In this document: positions 8,074 to 16,633 of the stretch, in pieces | Layout: every line of letters starts with the position of its first letter | Numbering within the stretch: the stretch's first letter is position 1 | Source of the DNA: Isoptericola croceus | GTDB taxonomy: Bacteria; Actinomycetota; Actinomycetes; Actinomycetales; Cellulomonadaceae | Direction: 5' to 3' | Assembly: GCF_029382255.1 (NCBI RefSeq) | Contig: NZ_JARLLG010000001.1 | Coordinates: 1,218,301-1,282,300, forward strand | Length of the DNA: 64,000 nucleotides | Translations under genes and position numbers: made by a program | The notes under the pieces: generated by a model | Seen by the model: the letters and a program-made list of their open reading frames with translations, nothing else | The model's database searches: none | Told to the model about the DNA's origin: nothing

Positions 8074-8985
8074 TCACGCTGCACCGTCTTCGGGTTCGGG
8101 GCTCCATCTGAGCAAGGCCGGATGACAGTCGGCCCACTGCTCGAGCGGTGCGTCGTCGAGCTCTAGGTAGCTGATGACGTGTTTGGCGGCCCTGTACACG
8201 CTGCCGCTTGCCGCTGCCAGCTGCCACCGGACCACGCCGGGCTCCGCGGTGAATCTGTGGTAGCGCCGATCATCTAGCTCTGTCACCTGTGTCTGGGCGC
8301 CGAGTTGGTACAGGGACGGGTGCGTGAACGTCGAGAGCATGTCGTAGAGGCCGCGCGCGCCCATTTGGGCCTGGCCGAAGTCGTTGACGGCCTTGCGCAG
8401 GCCAGAGTATGGCTCCCCGCCGATCGCCCAGTTGTTGAGCTCGTCGGCCTTGAACATCTCGGCATCGGGGAACACCTGCCGGGCCTGGCCGAGCACGGCC
8501 GTGCGCATCCCCTTCAGGGTCTTCGCGCGCTCACGATTGCCGAGATGCGTTTCAGCCGTCTTGGCCATGTGCAGGCTGACGACCCGCTCCATGTAGAACC
8601 GGGCGACGCGGCCCAGCGGCGTCGCGTCGGGACTCAGCAGCCAGGACGTGCGGCCGCAGTACTCCTCGAGGGACCTCGTCAGTGACCAGCCTGCGATGAC
8701 GATCTCTGGGCCGAGCAGACGGGCGAGAGCGCGGAGATGCTGCACGGCAGCGGTCACATAGACGACGGCGTCCTGAGCGATCGCCCGAGTCAGCTCCTGA
8801 GGAGCCTCGACCCCGGGCGGGAACAACCCAGCCTCGTGGGCGCACCGGCTCGTCGCGGGTGTCGCGTCCCCGCAGTGGGCCGCCACCGCGTCCCATGCCG
8901 ACGCGAGCTCGAGCATGCCCTCGGCCAGGTCCTCGTAGGAAATGCTCCTCTCGTCACTCTCTCGCCCGTCCTTCATGCTGACCAT
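8074..8985 (-). CDS. hypothetical mostly helical protein
   Basis: This 303-residue soluble protein belongs to no family I recognise. It is rich in helices, with alternating Ala/Leu/Arg stretches such as VQHLRALARLLGPEIVIAGW, and it has no signal peptide or membrane segment. An internal SLEEYCGR and a Trp/His-rich middle recall uncharacterised proteins sometimes annotated as helical or HEPN-like, but no R-x-x-x-x-H motif stands out. It converges on vsr with a 3-nt gap, so it is a separate unit from the restriction-modification operon. Either ATG at 8985 or the Met three codons later could start it. Confidence 0.55.
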   Translation of the reverse strand: MVSMKDGRESDERSISYEDLAEGMLELASAWDAVAAHCGDATPATSRCAHEAGLFPPGVEAPQELTRAIAQDAVVYVTAAVQHLRALARLLGPEIVIAGWSLTRSLEEYCGRTSWLLSPDATPLGRVARFYMERVVSLHMAKTAETHLGNRERAKTLKGMRTAVLGQARQVFPDAEMFKADELNNWAIGGEPYSGLRKAVNDFGQAQMGARGLYDMLSTFTHPSLYQLGAQTQVTELDDRRYHRFTAEPGVVRWQLAAASGSVYRAAKHVISYLELDDAPLEQWADCHPALLRWSPEPEDGAA

Positions 8986-9085
8986 CGTGGCACCGAGCCC
9001 GGGCGGGCCTGCCTGCCGCCAGTGCCCGACACCTTCTGGTCGGAACGGGTCCCTGACCGCTGGGTTCGAGCGGACGGCTTCCTAC

Positions 9086-9147
9086 CGCCCCGTGTAGTAG
9101 TCGTCCCGGTCGTACAACCGCATCCGCTCCTCGTCGTACCGGGAGCG
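9086..9147. repeat. duplicated 3' end of the 11.5-kb gene (copy 1)
   Basis: This 62-bp segment is an imperfect copy of 11539-11612, the 3' end of the tagged gene at 11535-12215. It differs by a few substitutions and lacks 12 bp. Read on the minus strand it still encodes RSRYDEERMRLYDRDDYY-TGR followed by a stop, but an in-frame stop lies just upstream, so only about 27 codons remain. Confidence 0.85.
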
Positions 9148-9179
9148 TCCAGACGGGTCGCGCCACTACGCTCCGGTTC

Positions 9180-9875
9180 GTGAACCTCGATTGGCCGAAC
9201 CTCGTCGCGGGCCTCGTGCTGGGTGTCTGTGGAACACTGCCGTTCTGGTACGCCGAGCGCCGAACTCGTCGCCGGGGAGTCGAGGCCGAGTGGACCGCTG
9301 CGGCGCGACGCATTGAACTTCTGCTGCATGACCGCCCGACTGCACGCGAACTGGAGTCGGTGACTAGTGAGTACCCACTTGACGACTGGCGCCGGACCCT
9401 GGGGCCAGCGGACTTTGAGCTGCTCGACGGCCTGCAGAACACGCTGTGGACGATCGAGGTCTTGGCAGCGAAGCACCAGAAGGCTGCTCAGTACTACTAC
9501 AAGGCTCGTGGTGTCACCCCGACGTTCATCGACGTCCAAGCCTGGGCGTTCAAGATGAGCTACGACGCGGCGAAGAGCGCCGTGGCGGACCCTGAGGTTC
9601 CCACCGCGCTCAAGGAGGAGATTGACCAACTTCAGCGGGATCCTGAGTACCGCGAGGCGGAGGGTCGCCTGCTCGATACGAATCTCCGGCTCGACGTCCT
9701 GTTGGTCGCGTTCATCAACAGAGCCAGGGAGCTCCGTCGAAACCAGTTTGCGGACGTGACGCGGCGGGAGCGACGCGCCGACACACGCCGACATCCAATC
9801 CGTACGATCTGGAGGAGCCTTTGTGGTGTCGGCAGAAAATTGCGCGACCGGCGGTCGACCCGGCAGAGGGCCTGA
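9180..9875 (+). CDS. hypothetical membrane-anchored protein
   Basis: This 231-residue protein starts at GTG. The N-terminus is one membrane segment (NLVAGLVLGVCGTLPFWYA) followed at once by a basic stretch (ERRTRRRG), so the rest is probably cytoplasmic. The body is charged and helical. The C-terminus is very basic (RRHPIRTIW onward), which could bind nucleic acid or lipid head groups. No family is recognised. It is the only plus-strand gene between the two copies of the duplicated gene end, and it converges on the 56-residue gene at 9985. Confidence 0.55.
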   Translation: MNLDWPNLVAGLVLGVCGTLPFWYAERRTRRRGVEAEWTAAARRIELLLHDRPTARELESVTSEYPLDDWRRTLGPADFELLDGLQNTLWTIEVLAAKHQKAAQYYYKARGVTPTFIDVQAWAFKMSYDAAKSAVADPEVPTALKEEIDQLQRDPEYREAEGRLLDTNLRLDVLLVAFINRARELRRNQFADVTRRERRADTRRHPIRTIWRSLCGVGRKLRDRRSTRQRA

Positions 9876-9984
9876 TCGGCGGGTCGACCCCGACATTGAG
9901 AAGGGGGAGCACTGATCCCCACACCGCGCTCGGCGGCTGCCAGTTCCGGGCACTCCGCAGCGGCGCGAAGCTGACCGCAGCCTG

Positions 9985-10155
9985 CTAGCGGATCTTCCGC
10001 TGGGACTTGGCCACGGTGGCTTCGCGAACCTTCCGGAGGTTGCTCTCGTAGGCAGTGCGATCACTGCCGCGGACCACGCTGGGCTTCGCCTCGACGGTGG
10101 TGACGCGGCCATAGGTCGAGTACCTGCGCTTGCCCTGGGTCTCGCCAGTCATCAT
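9985..10155 (-). CDS. small basic protein (56 aa)
   Basis: This gene begins MMTGETQGKRRYSTYG and ends KSQRKIR. It has an excellent ribosome site (GGGAGG, 7 nt before the first ATG), which is why I call it despite its size. The product is strongly basic with no cysteines. No family is recognised. It follows the membrane protein gene at 10203 by about 50 nt and may be its partner. Confidence 0.55.
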   Translation of the reverse strand: MMTGETQGKRRYSTYGRVTTVEAKPSVVRGSDRTAYESNLRKVREATVAKSQRKIR

Positions 10156-10202
10156 CGCAACCTCCCGTCTGTAGTGGCCACCATAGCGTGACACCCTGAC
10201 GT

Positions 10203-11528
10203 TCACCTCCGCCTGAGCCAGCGGAGGAGCAACCCGAAACACACAGCAACTGCAGCAGCGGTGGAGGTGGCGAGTCCCGTCCACCAGAACATCGTGAACC
10301 ACGGATCCCGCAGCCCCCATGAAAGCGATGTGGCACTGAGCGCAAGAAGAGCTGCACAGGCCCCGATCACGACCCGGATCGGGCCTAGCAATGTGGAAGC
10401 GAGGGCGTGCTCGCGAACACCGAGGAAGATCGTCAGCAGCGCCGCCGGAAGTGCGAGGAGCAGGGTGCTCGGGTCGCCAGACGTCCGCAGGACGTCTTGG
10501 GCGCCCGGCAGTGTGAGCCCCAGCACGAAGAATGCCGACGTCACGACGGCCGTCATCGCTGCTACGCGGCTCGTTCCGCGGGACGTGGTCGTCAGAGCCG
10601 CGTACGCGGTGAAGGCATCTTTCGACTGGGTGCCAAACCGGCGGTCCGGATAGGAACCATGCACATGTGGCACCGGGCCATGGGGGCGCTCGATCCGCCC
10701 ACCGGACGCGTGCCCCGCCGCTGGTAGCTCTAGTTGGGCGCACTCGATCTCGGCCGGCAGGTGGAGCTCGAGGTGGTACGACTCTGCGTCGCCGATCCCG
10801 TTGACCGGAATCTTGAGCTCTGCGGGATCGACTCCGAGGCTCCCGCGGATCACGGAGAGCCATTCGAGGTCTTCGACCGTCGAGTACGTGGAGAACTTCA
10901 CCACCTGTCGGTGCCCTTGGAACTCCTCCGGCACGAGCGCGAACAGGAAGTACCCCGTGGCGAGGTCGTCGATCAGCGTCCAAGTCACGAGGCCGACGCG
11001 GTCTCGGGCCCCATCGTCCAGGACGGGGCGGCCGTCGAACTGCCCTGTGCAGTAGAGGTCGTTCGCGAGATCAGCTCCACTGGCCTCACTCATGACGATG
11101 CCGAGCAGAGCATCCAGCAGAGCTTCGTCGACGACCACATCGTCGATCTCCTGGAGCAGGAAGACTACGACCTGGAGTGCGAGCACCGCACTGTCGGTGA
11201 GCCCCAGGACGCTGAGCGCGCGCCCGTCTGCGTCAGTGATGTCGAAGTCGCGAAGCGGACCTTTGTCGAAGTGGGCGAGAGGTATCACCGTCGTCCCTGG
11301 CGTGCCGTCCCACCCGATCCGGCCGTCGACCGGCACGGTGAGGTCGATTGACATCCTGCGTCGGCCACGATCGCCAGAGTCGAGCCGCAGGCTATCGACG
11401 CGGCGGTGCTTCCACCCTTCAGGCGTGATGATCAGCCACGCAAGACCAGCGGGGCGTTGGCCGTCTGTGTCGCGGACGCGGTCCGCTAGCGAGTCGGCCA
11501 TCATCGGATCGACCACCGCCCGGGCCAA
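10203..11528 (-). CDS. hypothetical protein with C-terminal membrane bundle
   Basis: The 441-residue reading frame opens at TTG; the ATG pair eight codons in (MMADSLADR, about 11504) is the likelier start. The first 300 residues are soluble, with beta-rich segments such as GLAWLIITPEGWKH and WTLIDDLATGYFLFALVP. The last 130 residues hold about four membrane helices (TAVVTSAFFVLGLTL, LLLALPAALLTIFLG, VVIGACAALLALSATS, STAAAVAVCFGLLLRWL). Soluble-sensor plus membrane-bundle layouts occur in abortive-infection effectors, but nothing here proves that. The 3' end of the next gene upstream (11535) lies only 6 nt away. Confidence 0.6.
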   Translation of the reverse strand: MARAVVDPMMADSLADRVRDTDGQRPAGLAWLIITPEGWKHRRVDSLRLDSGDRGRRRMSIDLTVPVDGRIGWDGTPGTTVIPLAHFDKGPLRDFDITDADGRALSVLGLTDSAVLALQVVVFLLQEIDDVVVDEALLDALLGIVMSEASGADLANDLYCTGQFDGRPVLDDGARDRVGLVTWTLIDDLATGYFLFALVPEEFQGHRQVVKFSTYSTVEDLEWLSVIRGSLGVDPAELKIPVNGIGDAESYHLELHLPAEIECAQLELPAAGHASGGRIERPHGPVPHVHGSYPDRRFGTQSKDAFTAYAALTTTSRGTSRVAAMTAVVTSAFFVLGLTLPGAQDVLRTSGDPSTLLLALPAALLTIFLGVREHALASTLLGPIRVVIGACAALLALSATSLSWGLRDPWFTMFWWTGLATSTAAAVAVCFGLLLRWLRRR

Positions 11529-11534
11529 CGAGCC

Positions 11535-12215
11535 TCAGCGCCCCGTGTAGTAGTCGTCGCGGCCGTACATCCGCATGCGCTCCTCGTCGCGGACCTCCTC
11601 GTACCGGGAACGAGGCCGCAGCTTCTCGTTGATCTCCGACCAGACGTTGCGGTCGTTCTCGTCCATCCACTCCGTGCCCGGCGCGCCGGCGTTCGGGTTG
11701 GTGGCCGACAGCAGCCAGCGCCGGTCGAGCTCGTCGAGCGTCGCCGTCTCGCCGGGGGCGACCTCGATGGGTGTGGCACGCAGCGCCTGGCGCTCCGGTT
11801 CGGGCAAGAACTTGGAGTCTAGGAGCATCTTGTGCAGCCGGAAGACGAGTCGGTACTCGGAGCCGTCGGGCTGCTGCTCGAAGGGCAGACCGCCCAGGCC
11901 CGCGTCCTCGTGACGATAGAGCGCGCCGTTGTACCAGTCCGTGTTGTGGCCCACCGCGTCGTCGGGGACCGGGACCGACAGCCAGAACCGACGCACCTGC
12001 TCGGCCGAGCGCGGCCGAGGCGGGAAGCGCAGCGAGCCTTCGGCGTTGTACCGGTCGATCGGGTCCTCGAGTGCTGCCATGCCGCCGTCGGCCTCCTGTA
12101 CGGGCAGGGTCCCGAACCGGCCGTCACGCTGCCGCGGCTGTGTCGCGGATGCGTCCAGTCCGCCGCGCTCTGCGCGGGGGGCTGGGTGCTGGCGGGGCTG
12201 CTCCATCGTGTGCAT
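11535..12215 (-). CDS. tagged protein of the element, last gene of the transfer operon
   Basis: This 226-residue protein has a GGGAGG ribosome site before MHTMEQ. Residues about 25-50 carry a diverged copy of the element's N-terminal tag: QPRQRDGRFGTLPVQEADGG followed by MAAL. It is thus the eighth tagged protein, although it lacks the GTCR-N16-GTCAAC element. The body has FWLSVPVPDDAVGHNTDWYN and a Trp-rich middle of unknown function, with no membrane segment. The C-terminus DDYYTGR is duplicated at 9086-9147. It follows the TrbL/VirB6-like gene by 15 nt, so it is probably co-transcribed with it. Confidence 0.75.
   Translation of the reverse strand: MHTMEQPRQHPAPRAERGGLDASATQPRQRDGRFGTLPVQEADGGMAALEDPIDRYNAEGSLRFPPRPRSAEQVRRFWLSVPVPDDAVGHNTDWYNGALYRHEDAGLGGLPFEQQPDGSEYRLVFRLHKMLLDSKFLPEPERQALRATPIEVAPGETATLDELDRRWLLSATNPNAGAPGTEWMDENDRNVWSEINEKLRPRSRYEEVRDEERMRMYGRDDYYTGR
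11539..11612. repeat. duplicated 3' end (copy 2, inside the intact gene)
   Basis: This is the partner of 9086-9147. Here the sequence is the true C-terminus (RDDYYTGR) of the gene at 11535-12215. The pair brackets 2.4 kb with three unrecognised genes, as expected if cargo was added at the end of the transfer operon and left or brought a second copy of the gene end. Confidence 0.85.
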
Positions 12216-12230
12216 ACGTCCTCCCGGAGA

Positions 12231-15167
12231 CTAGATGAAGCGGGCGCGGTCGGCATCCGCGGCCTCGGCGGCGCGCCGGTTGGCGTCCTTGGTGACCTCG
12301 GCGCTCTTCTCCGTGGCGTCGTCGCGCTCCTTGATGACCGTCTCGCGAGCCTTGTCGATCGGCATTCCTCTCGTGCGCGCCAGGCGCTGCGCCGGGTTCT
12401 CGATGTGCTCCCGGTCTGCCTGCGCGATCCGCTCGCGGGCAGCCTGGGCGTGCGCGGGGTCAGACGTGATGCGCTCCTGACGGGCCCGCACCCGCTTGGC
12501 CAGTGCCTGATCGGCCGTGTACTGCCGCTTCTCGCGGCGAGCCGTGGGGATCTGCCGGGCAGAGCGGCTGGCCTTGGCCGCCGCCATCCCGCCAAGGATC
12601 GGCGCGGCGACCACGGGTGCAGCCACGAGCGCAGCGCCCGCCGCACCGACCTTCGCCGTGCGGCGCAGGCCAGCGATCGCGGCGGCCTTCGGGTCCTCGG
12701 CGATGGACGCCCGCGTGTTCGACCAGACCTGGCCGGCCTTGCCCCTGGCCAAGCCGGCCGTGCGCGCCGCCTGGTCGCGCAGGCGCACGCGCCCGCCCTC
12801 GGTACGTGCGCCAGACCAGCCACCCGACTGGGCGAGCTGGTCCCGCTCGGCCCGGCGAGCGACCTTGGCGTCGGCGCGGGCGGCCTTCATCTCCTGAGCG
12901 GCCTCGGCCCGGTCGGCGACCCGCTGGGTCGGGGTGCGCGTCGCAGCGATCTCGCTGGCGCGGCGAGTCTCCTCGCGGCTCATCGCCCCGTGAGCCTGCA
13001 GGCGTGCGGCGTGCGAACCCCGGCGCCCCGCAGCCGCGGCCAGGCCGCCGGCGGCCGCACCAGCCGCACCGCCGCGCGCAGTGGCACCTGCCTGAGAATC
13101 GACCAGGCTGGATCGGCCTGCGCCGGCCGCGCGGGCCGTCTGCCCGCCACGGCCTGCACCAGCACCCTGCCCACCGCCGCGCACTCGCTGGGTCGCGCCG
13201 CGCGCCGCGTTCCCGGCAGCCTGCTTGCCCCGCTGACCCCAGGCGTCGACCTTGGAGGCGGCGACGCCGCCGACCGCACCGGCCGCAGCACCGAACGCCA
13301 GGGCCGAGTTCAGCTTGAACGGGCTCGGGCCGCCGGCCGCCTTGATCACCATGTTGATGACGAGCAGCGCAATGAGCGGGCCCGCACCGGTCCACAGCAC
13401 ACCCATCAGGGTGCCACCGCCGAAGATCGACGTCCCTGCCCCGACGATCACGCGAGTGAGCACGGCCAGCACGGCGAACAGCAGCGCACCGACGGCGACG
13501 AACACGGTCACACCCAGGAAGTTGCGTGCGTACTTGGCCACGATCATGTCGTCGGCCTTGCCTGCCCACAGCGAGGCGACCAGGGCGAAGATCAGCAGCA
13601 GCATCATCACGATCTGGACGACCTTGCCGATGATGATCGCCACCGCGAGCAACGCGAACGAGCCCAGGATCGCCAGACCGGAGAACACGTATGCCAGCGA
13701 GGCGAGCTGCCCGGCGGTCGTCTCGTGCCCCTGCAAGTTCATCAGGAACGAGCGCGCCTCGTCGTTGTCCTCGCCCTCGGTCGCCTCGCGGATCTGCTCG
13801 GAGTTCTCGAACTCGAGCGCGGACTTGTTCGCCGACCAGCTCGCGTCCTTGTCCCCCACCCCGAACCAGTCCTTGCAGACCTGCTCGGTGATCTTGCCGC
13901 CCTTGGAGCCGGCGTCGCTGCCACCGCCCACGTTCTTGAACTCGTCGGCGACCTTCCATCCGTTCTCGGTGGCGCGGCAGGCCGCCCAGCCGATCAGTGA
14001 GTTGTCGGTGGGGATGGTCCCGCGCGGGTTGAAGGCGACCGAGTCGCCGTCGGCAGGCGCCTTGACGTCGCTGTGCGTGATGCCCGCTGCCTCGACCGCC
14101 TCGTTCCAGATCTTCGCGCGGTCGGAAGGGCTGACACCCGCACGCATGTCCAGCTGGTGGCACGAGACGAACTTCGTCCCGGCGTCCGAGGCGATGCCGT
14201 ACTGCGACTGCGCCCAAGCGGCCTTGCCGGAGTCGACCCACATCTGCGACATGATGCGCGGCACCGCGCTGGCTGCCGCGAGCCGGTCGTTCTGCGGGTT
14301 GGCGGACCTCGCCGAGAGCACCGACTCGTAGGTCTCGCAGTTGACCGTCCGACCGGAGGTGGAGTCATCGACGCTGGGGATCGCCAGCGCGGCCGCAGGC
14401 CCCGACAAGACCTTCGAGACCACCGAGTTCGCCTTCGAGACGAACCAGCCCGGCGAGAACATGCCAGGCCGGTAGGGATCGCCGTCGCCGCCGGTGGAGG
14501 CCATCGACCCGGCGACCATGGTCACCAGCACACCGGCGATGATCAGGACGGTCAGAACTTTCTTCCACGGCCGCTTGCCGGAGCGCGCGGCCCGCACGAA
14601 CAGCATGATGAAGCTGAGGGTGATGATGATCGCCGCCAGAGTTCCGCCGCTGTTGCCCTTGCCGATGCCGAGCACCGCCTTGCCGATCGAGGCGAACGCC
14701 TCGTCGACCTGGGCGCCGGCAGAGTCGAGGATGCAGAACCTGCTCGCGGAGTTGGCCAGGTCGGTGCTGGTCGTCCAGAAGAACGTGCCGACCGTGACGG
14801 TGCCCGACTGGGCGAAGCGCTGGACCTTGTTGTCGGGGTCGTCGATCGCCTTGGCCCCGAGCCGGTTGTGGAACCCGGTGGTGGCGTCCGACCAGCGGTT
14901 CACCGGCAGGTAGGCGATCTGGAAGCGGCTGGCACCGACACCACAGGTCGGCTCGGAGGTGAATCCCGAGCTGCCGTCGTAGGGGCGCATAGGCACAGAC
15001 GCCGTGACGGCGGTCGCCGGGTGACCGGCAACCGCGTGGCTGGCCGTCGGCTGAACGCTGGTCGACGCCGCGGCCGACTGGGCCAGGCCGAGCACGGCGG
15101 CCACGGTGAGCAGCAGACCGACCAGGGCGGCCTGCCACACACCGGTTCGCTTCCGTGTTGCGCTCAC
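12231..15167 (-). CDS. TrbL/VirB6-like polytopic membrane protein of the transfer channel
   Basis: This 978-residue protein has a signal peptide (basic start, ALVGLLLTVAAVLGLAQSAA, cleavage after about residue 34) and an extracytoplasmic part with several cysteines. A membrane segment follows (LAAIIITLSFIMLFV) and a second (VLTVLIIAGVLVTMVAGS). A second external domain comes next, then a cluster of five or six helices at about residues 500-640 (LAYVFSGLAILGSFALL to LIALLVINMVIKAA). A long Ala/Arg/Gly-rich cytoplasmic tail of about 330 residues ends the protein. This is the layout of actinobacterial VirB6/TrbL-type channel components. The GTG start overlaps the stop of the upstream gene (GTGA). 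The long plus-strand open frame over this gene is an antisense artefact. Confidence 0.75.
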   Translation of the reverse strand: MSATRKRTGVWQAALVGLLLTVAAVLGLAQSAAASTSVQPTASHAVAGHPATAVTASVPMRPYDGSSGFTSEPTCGVGASRFQIAYLPVNRWSDATTGFHNRLGAKAIDDPDNKVQRFAQSGTVTVGTFFWTTSTDLANSASRFCILDSAGAQVDEAFASIGKAVLGIGKGNSGGTLAAIIITLSFIMLFVRAARSGKRPWKKVLTVLIIAGVLVTMVAGSMASTGGDGDPYRPGMFSPGWFVSKANSVVSKVLSGPAAALAIPSVDDSTSGRTVNCETYESVLSARSANPQNDRLAAASAVPRIMSQMWVDSGKAAWAQSQYGIASDAGTKFVSCHQLDMRAGVSPSDRAKIWNEAVEAAGITHSDVKAPADGDSVAFNPRGTIPTDNSLIGWAACRATENGWKVADEFKNVGGGSDAGSKGGKITEQVCKDWFGVGDKDASWSANKSALEFENSEQIREATEGEDNDEARSFLMNLQGHETTAGQLASLAYVFSGLAILGSFALLAVAIIIGKVVQIVMMLLLIFALVASLWAGKADDMIVAKYARNFLGVTVFVAVGALLFAVLAVLTRVIVGAGTSIFGGGTLMGVLWTGAGPLIALLVINMVIKAAGGPSPFKLNSALAFGAAAGAVGGVAASKVDAWGQRGKQAAGNAARGATQRVRGGGQGAGAGRGGQTARAAGAGRSSLVDSQAGATARGGAAGAAAGGLAAAAGRRGSHAARLQAHGAMSREETRRASEIAATRTPTQRVADRAEAAQEMKAARADAKVARRAERDQLAQSGGWSGARTEGGRVRLRDQAARTAGLARGKAGQVWSNTRASIAEDPKAAAIAGLRRTAKVGAAGAALVAAPVVAAPILGGMAAAKASRSARQIPTARREKRQYTADQALAKRVRARQERITSDPAHAQAARERIAQADREHIENPAQRLARTRGMPIDKARETVIKERDDATEKSAEVTKDANRRAAEAADADRARFI

Positions 15168-15790
15168 GCGTCCTCCAGGGCGGTGTCGATGCCGGACGCA
15201 GCGGGTTCGAGGCTGAACAGCGTCGAAGGGTCCGACTCGGCAGTGGTGTCGGGCGCGACCGCCAGGCGCCGCGCGGTGTACGCGACGCGACGCGCACGGG
15301 GCCTGGCTGCTACGGGACGGTTGAACGCGGCGATGTCGATCTCACCCCGTGACGTGCGGCCCGCCAGACCGAGCACGACGTCGGAGTCGGCTTCGGTGTT
15401 CGAGGCCTTCACGGGCAGGCTGTTGCGCACGACGAACCCGGTCTCGCACCCGATGGGGTCGATGGGGTGACCGCACAGCGTGATGTCGGCGTCGCGGTAG
15501 CGCATGCGGTCACGCAACGTCTTGAGGTTGCGCTGACGCAGGCCGCCAGATCGTCCGAGCAGGAGCCAGATGCCCAACCCCCAGACGATGATGATCACGA
15601 CCAGGGCGACGACGATGCCACCCACCGCACCGGCCAGCCCACCGAGCATCAAAGCGGGCAGCGCGGCGACGCTGCCCGCCTTGACGAACGGCAGGCTCAT
15701 CTCCACCGTTCCGACCACGACGGGGCGGTCGGCATCGGCCTGCGCACCGGTCAACGCGGTGAGCATGGTCAGCTCGGGGTAGGTGGTCAT
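15164..15790 (-). CDS. small membrane protein of the transfer operon
   Basis: This 208-residue protein has two hydrophobic stretches near residues 40-78: VAALPALMLGGLAGAVGG, then IVVALVVIIIVWGLGIWLLL. A basic segment (RQRNLKTLRDRMRYRDAD) and a soluble C-terminal half with CGHPIDPIGCETGF follow. Position directly before the TrbL/VirB6-like gene, with overlapping stop and start, suggests a channel partner such as a VirB3/VirB8-like or PrgI-like protein, but no family is recognised. A 13-nt gap separates it from the upstream 96-residue protein. Confidence 0.65.
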   Translation of the reverse strand: MTTYPELTMLTALTGAQADADRPVVVGTVEMSLPFVKAGSVAALPALMLGGLAGAVGGIVVALVVIIIVWGLGIWLLLGRSGGLRQRNLKTLRDRMRYRDADITLCGHPIDPIGCETGFVVRNSLPVKASNTEADSDVVLGLAGRTSRGEIDIAAFNRPVAARPRARRVAYTARRLAVAPDTTAESDPSTLFSLEPAASGIDTALEDA

Positions 15791-15803
15791 CGTCGTCGCC
15801 GGC

Positions 15804-16094
15804 TCAGGCGAATCCGCCGAAGAGCCCGATGATGAAGTTCAGCACGAAGCTGAGCAGGCGCAGCAGGAGCGGGATGATGAAGTTCGGCAGGGCGAGCAGC
15901 GCCGCCAGGGCGAGCAGCCAGCCGAGCTGCTTGGGGTTGGCGCGGTTGTTGCGCTTGCCGTTGATGAAGCTGATGACCGCCCACACGGCGAGTGCGGTGG
16001 CGAGCACAGCCAGGATGGACTGCAACGTGGGGACCGCGCCGGTCAGCGCGGACCAGAGGGTGTTCCACCCCTCGTCGAGCTTGAGCTTGTTCAT
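15804..16094 (-). CDS. small hydrophobic protein, possible pilin-like (VirB2/TrbC position)
   Basis: These 96 residues are mostly membrane helices: SILAVLATALAVWAVISFI, LGWLLALAALLALPNFIIPL and LLRLLSFVLNFIIGLFGG. A short basic loop (GKRNNRANPK) lies between the first two. Size and position just before the VirB6-like pair fit a VirB2/TrbC-type pilin subunit, although no signal peptide is seen, so a plain membrane subunit is as likely. The ribosome site is GAGG 8 nt before ATG. The conserved TTCGCGTGC-ATG leader lies 60 nt upstream. Confidence 0.6.
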   Translation of the reverse strand: MNKLKLDEGWNTLWSALTGAVPTLQSILAVLATALAVWAVISFINGKRNNRANPKQLGWLLALAALLALPNFIIPLLLRLLSFVLNFIIGLFGGFA

Positions 16095-16151
16095 CGTGGA
16101 GCCTCTCGGTCGTGCCGGCGGTTACCGGTCTGCTGGTGCCTCACCCGGGTC

Positions 16152-16163
16152 CATGCACGCGAA
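16152..16163 (-). promoter_or_regulatory. TTCGCGTGC-ATG leader motif, copy 1
   Basis: TTCGCGTGCATG on the minus strand is followed by a 10-codon open frame (MDPGEAPADR, stop). It lies 58 nt before the start of the 96-residue membrane protein. It recurs before three other transfer genes. Confidence 0.45.
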
Positions 16164-16200
16164 GCGAGCTGGACCGATGCGAGGACGTCTGTGCTGCGCG

Positions 16201-16587
16201 TCACGCCGCGCCCATGAGGTCGAGCACGCGACCAACCTCCTGGTCCTGGTCGAGCCGGCGCCGATCAGCGACCGGCAGGTCCCACGCCTGTGTCGAGGCG
16301 GCGCGCACGACCGGATCGGGGTCGCGAGAGGCGATCACGCCGATGCCCGAGACGGTGGAGGAGGTGGCCACCGTCAGACGGCTGCGAAGCGGCGCGCCCG
16401 GTGCAACAGCGGCCACCAGGTCCTCGTGGTCGGCGCCTGGGTCAGCGAGCAGGTCGGTCGTCGCAGCCACCTCGGCGTCGGGCTGCGCGCTGAAGACGTC
16501 CAGGCCCCCGGCGGCCTCGTCCACCGCCTTGACTGCGAACCTGCCGTCTGCTGCTCGCGGGTGCAGGGACTCGTCGTGCGTGCTCAT
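16201..16587 (-). CDS. tagged protein with LRV/HEAT-like repeat tail
   Basis: These 128 residues open with the shared N-terminal tag: MSTHDES, then LHPRAADGRFAVKAV, DEAAGG and LDVF. The rest looks like variant leucine-rich (LRV) or HEAT-type repeats, with VIASRDPDPVVRAAST and then DLPVADRRRLDQD. Such repeats usually mediate protein contacts. There is no ribosome site; the ATG follows the bipartite GTCA-N16-GTCAAC element by exactly 9 nt, so the mRNA is probably leaderless. The gene stands alone between the sigma-like gene and the pilin-like gene. Confidence 0.75.
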   Translation of the reverse strand: MSTHDESLHPRAADGRFAVKAVDEAAGGLDVFSAQPDAEVAATTDLLADPGADHEDLVAAVAPGAPLRSRLTVATSSTVSGIGVIASRDPDPVVRAASTQAWDLPVADRRRLDQDQEVGRVLDLMGAA

Positions 16588-16622
16588 GACCGGGGTGTTG
16601 ACAGCGAACGGGCGAAAGTGAC
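16588..16622 (-). promoter_or_regulatory. bipartite element GTCA-N16-GTCAAC-N9-ATG, copy 1
   Basis: On the minus strand TTGTCA is followed after 16 nt by GTCAAC and after 9 nt by the ATG of the tagged gene 16201-16587. It is probably the promoter or operator of a leaderless transcript. Confidence 0.7.
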
Positions 16623-16633
16623 AACCGCGCCGA

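Noticed and set aside
11832-14000. A 722-codon open frame on the plus strand
   Set aside because: It lies antisense to the tagged gene and the TrbL/VirB6-like gene and reads as Arg/Gly/His-rich low-complexity protein, as expected for the opposite strand of high-GC genes.
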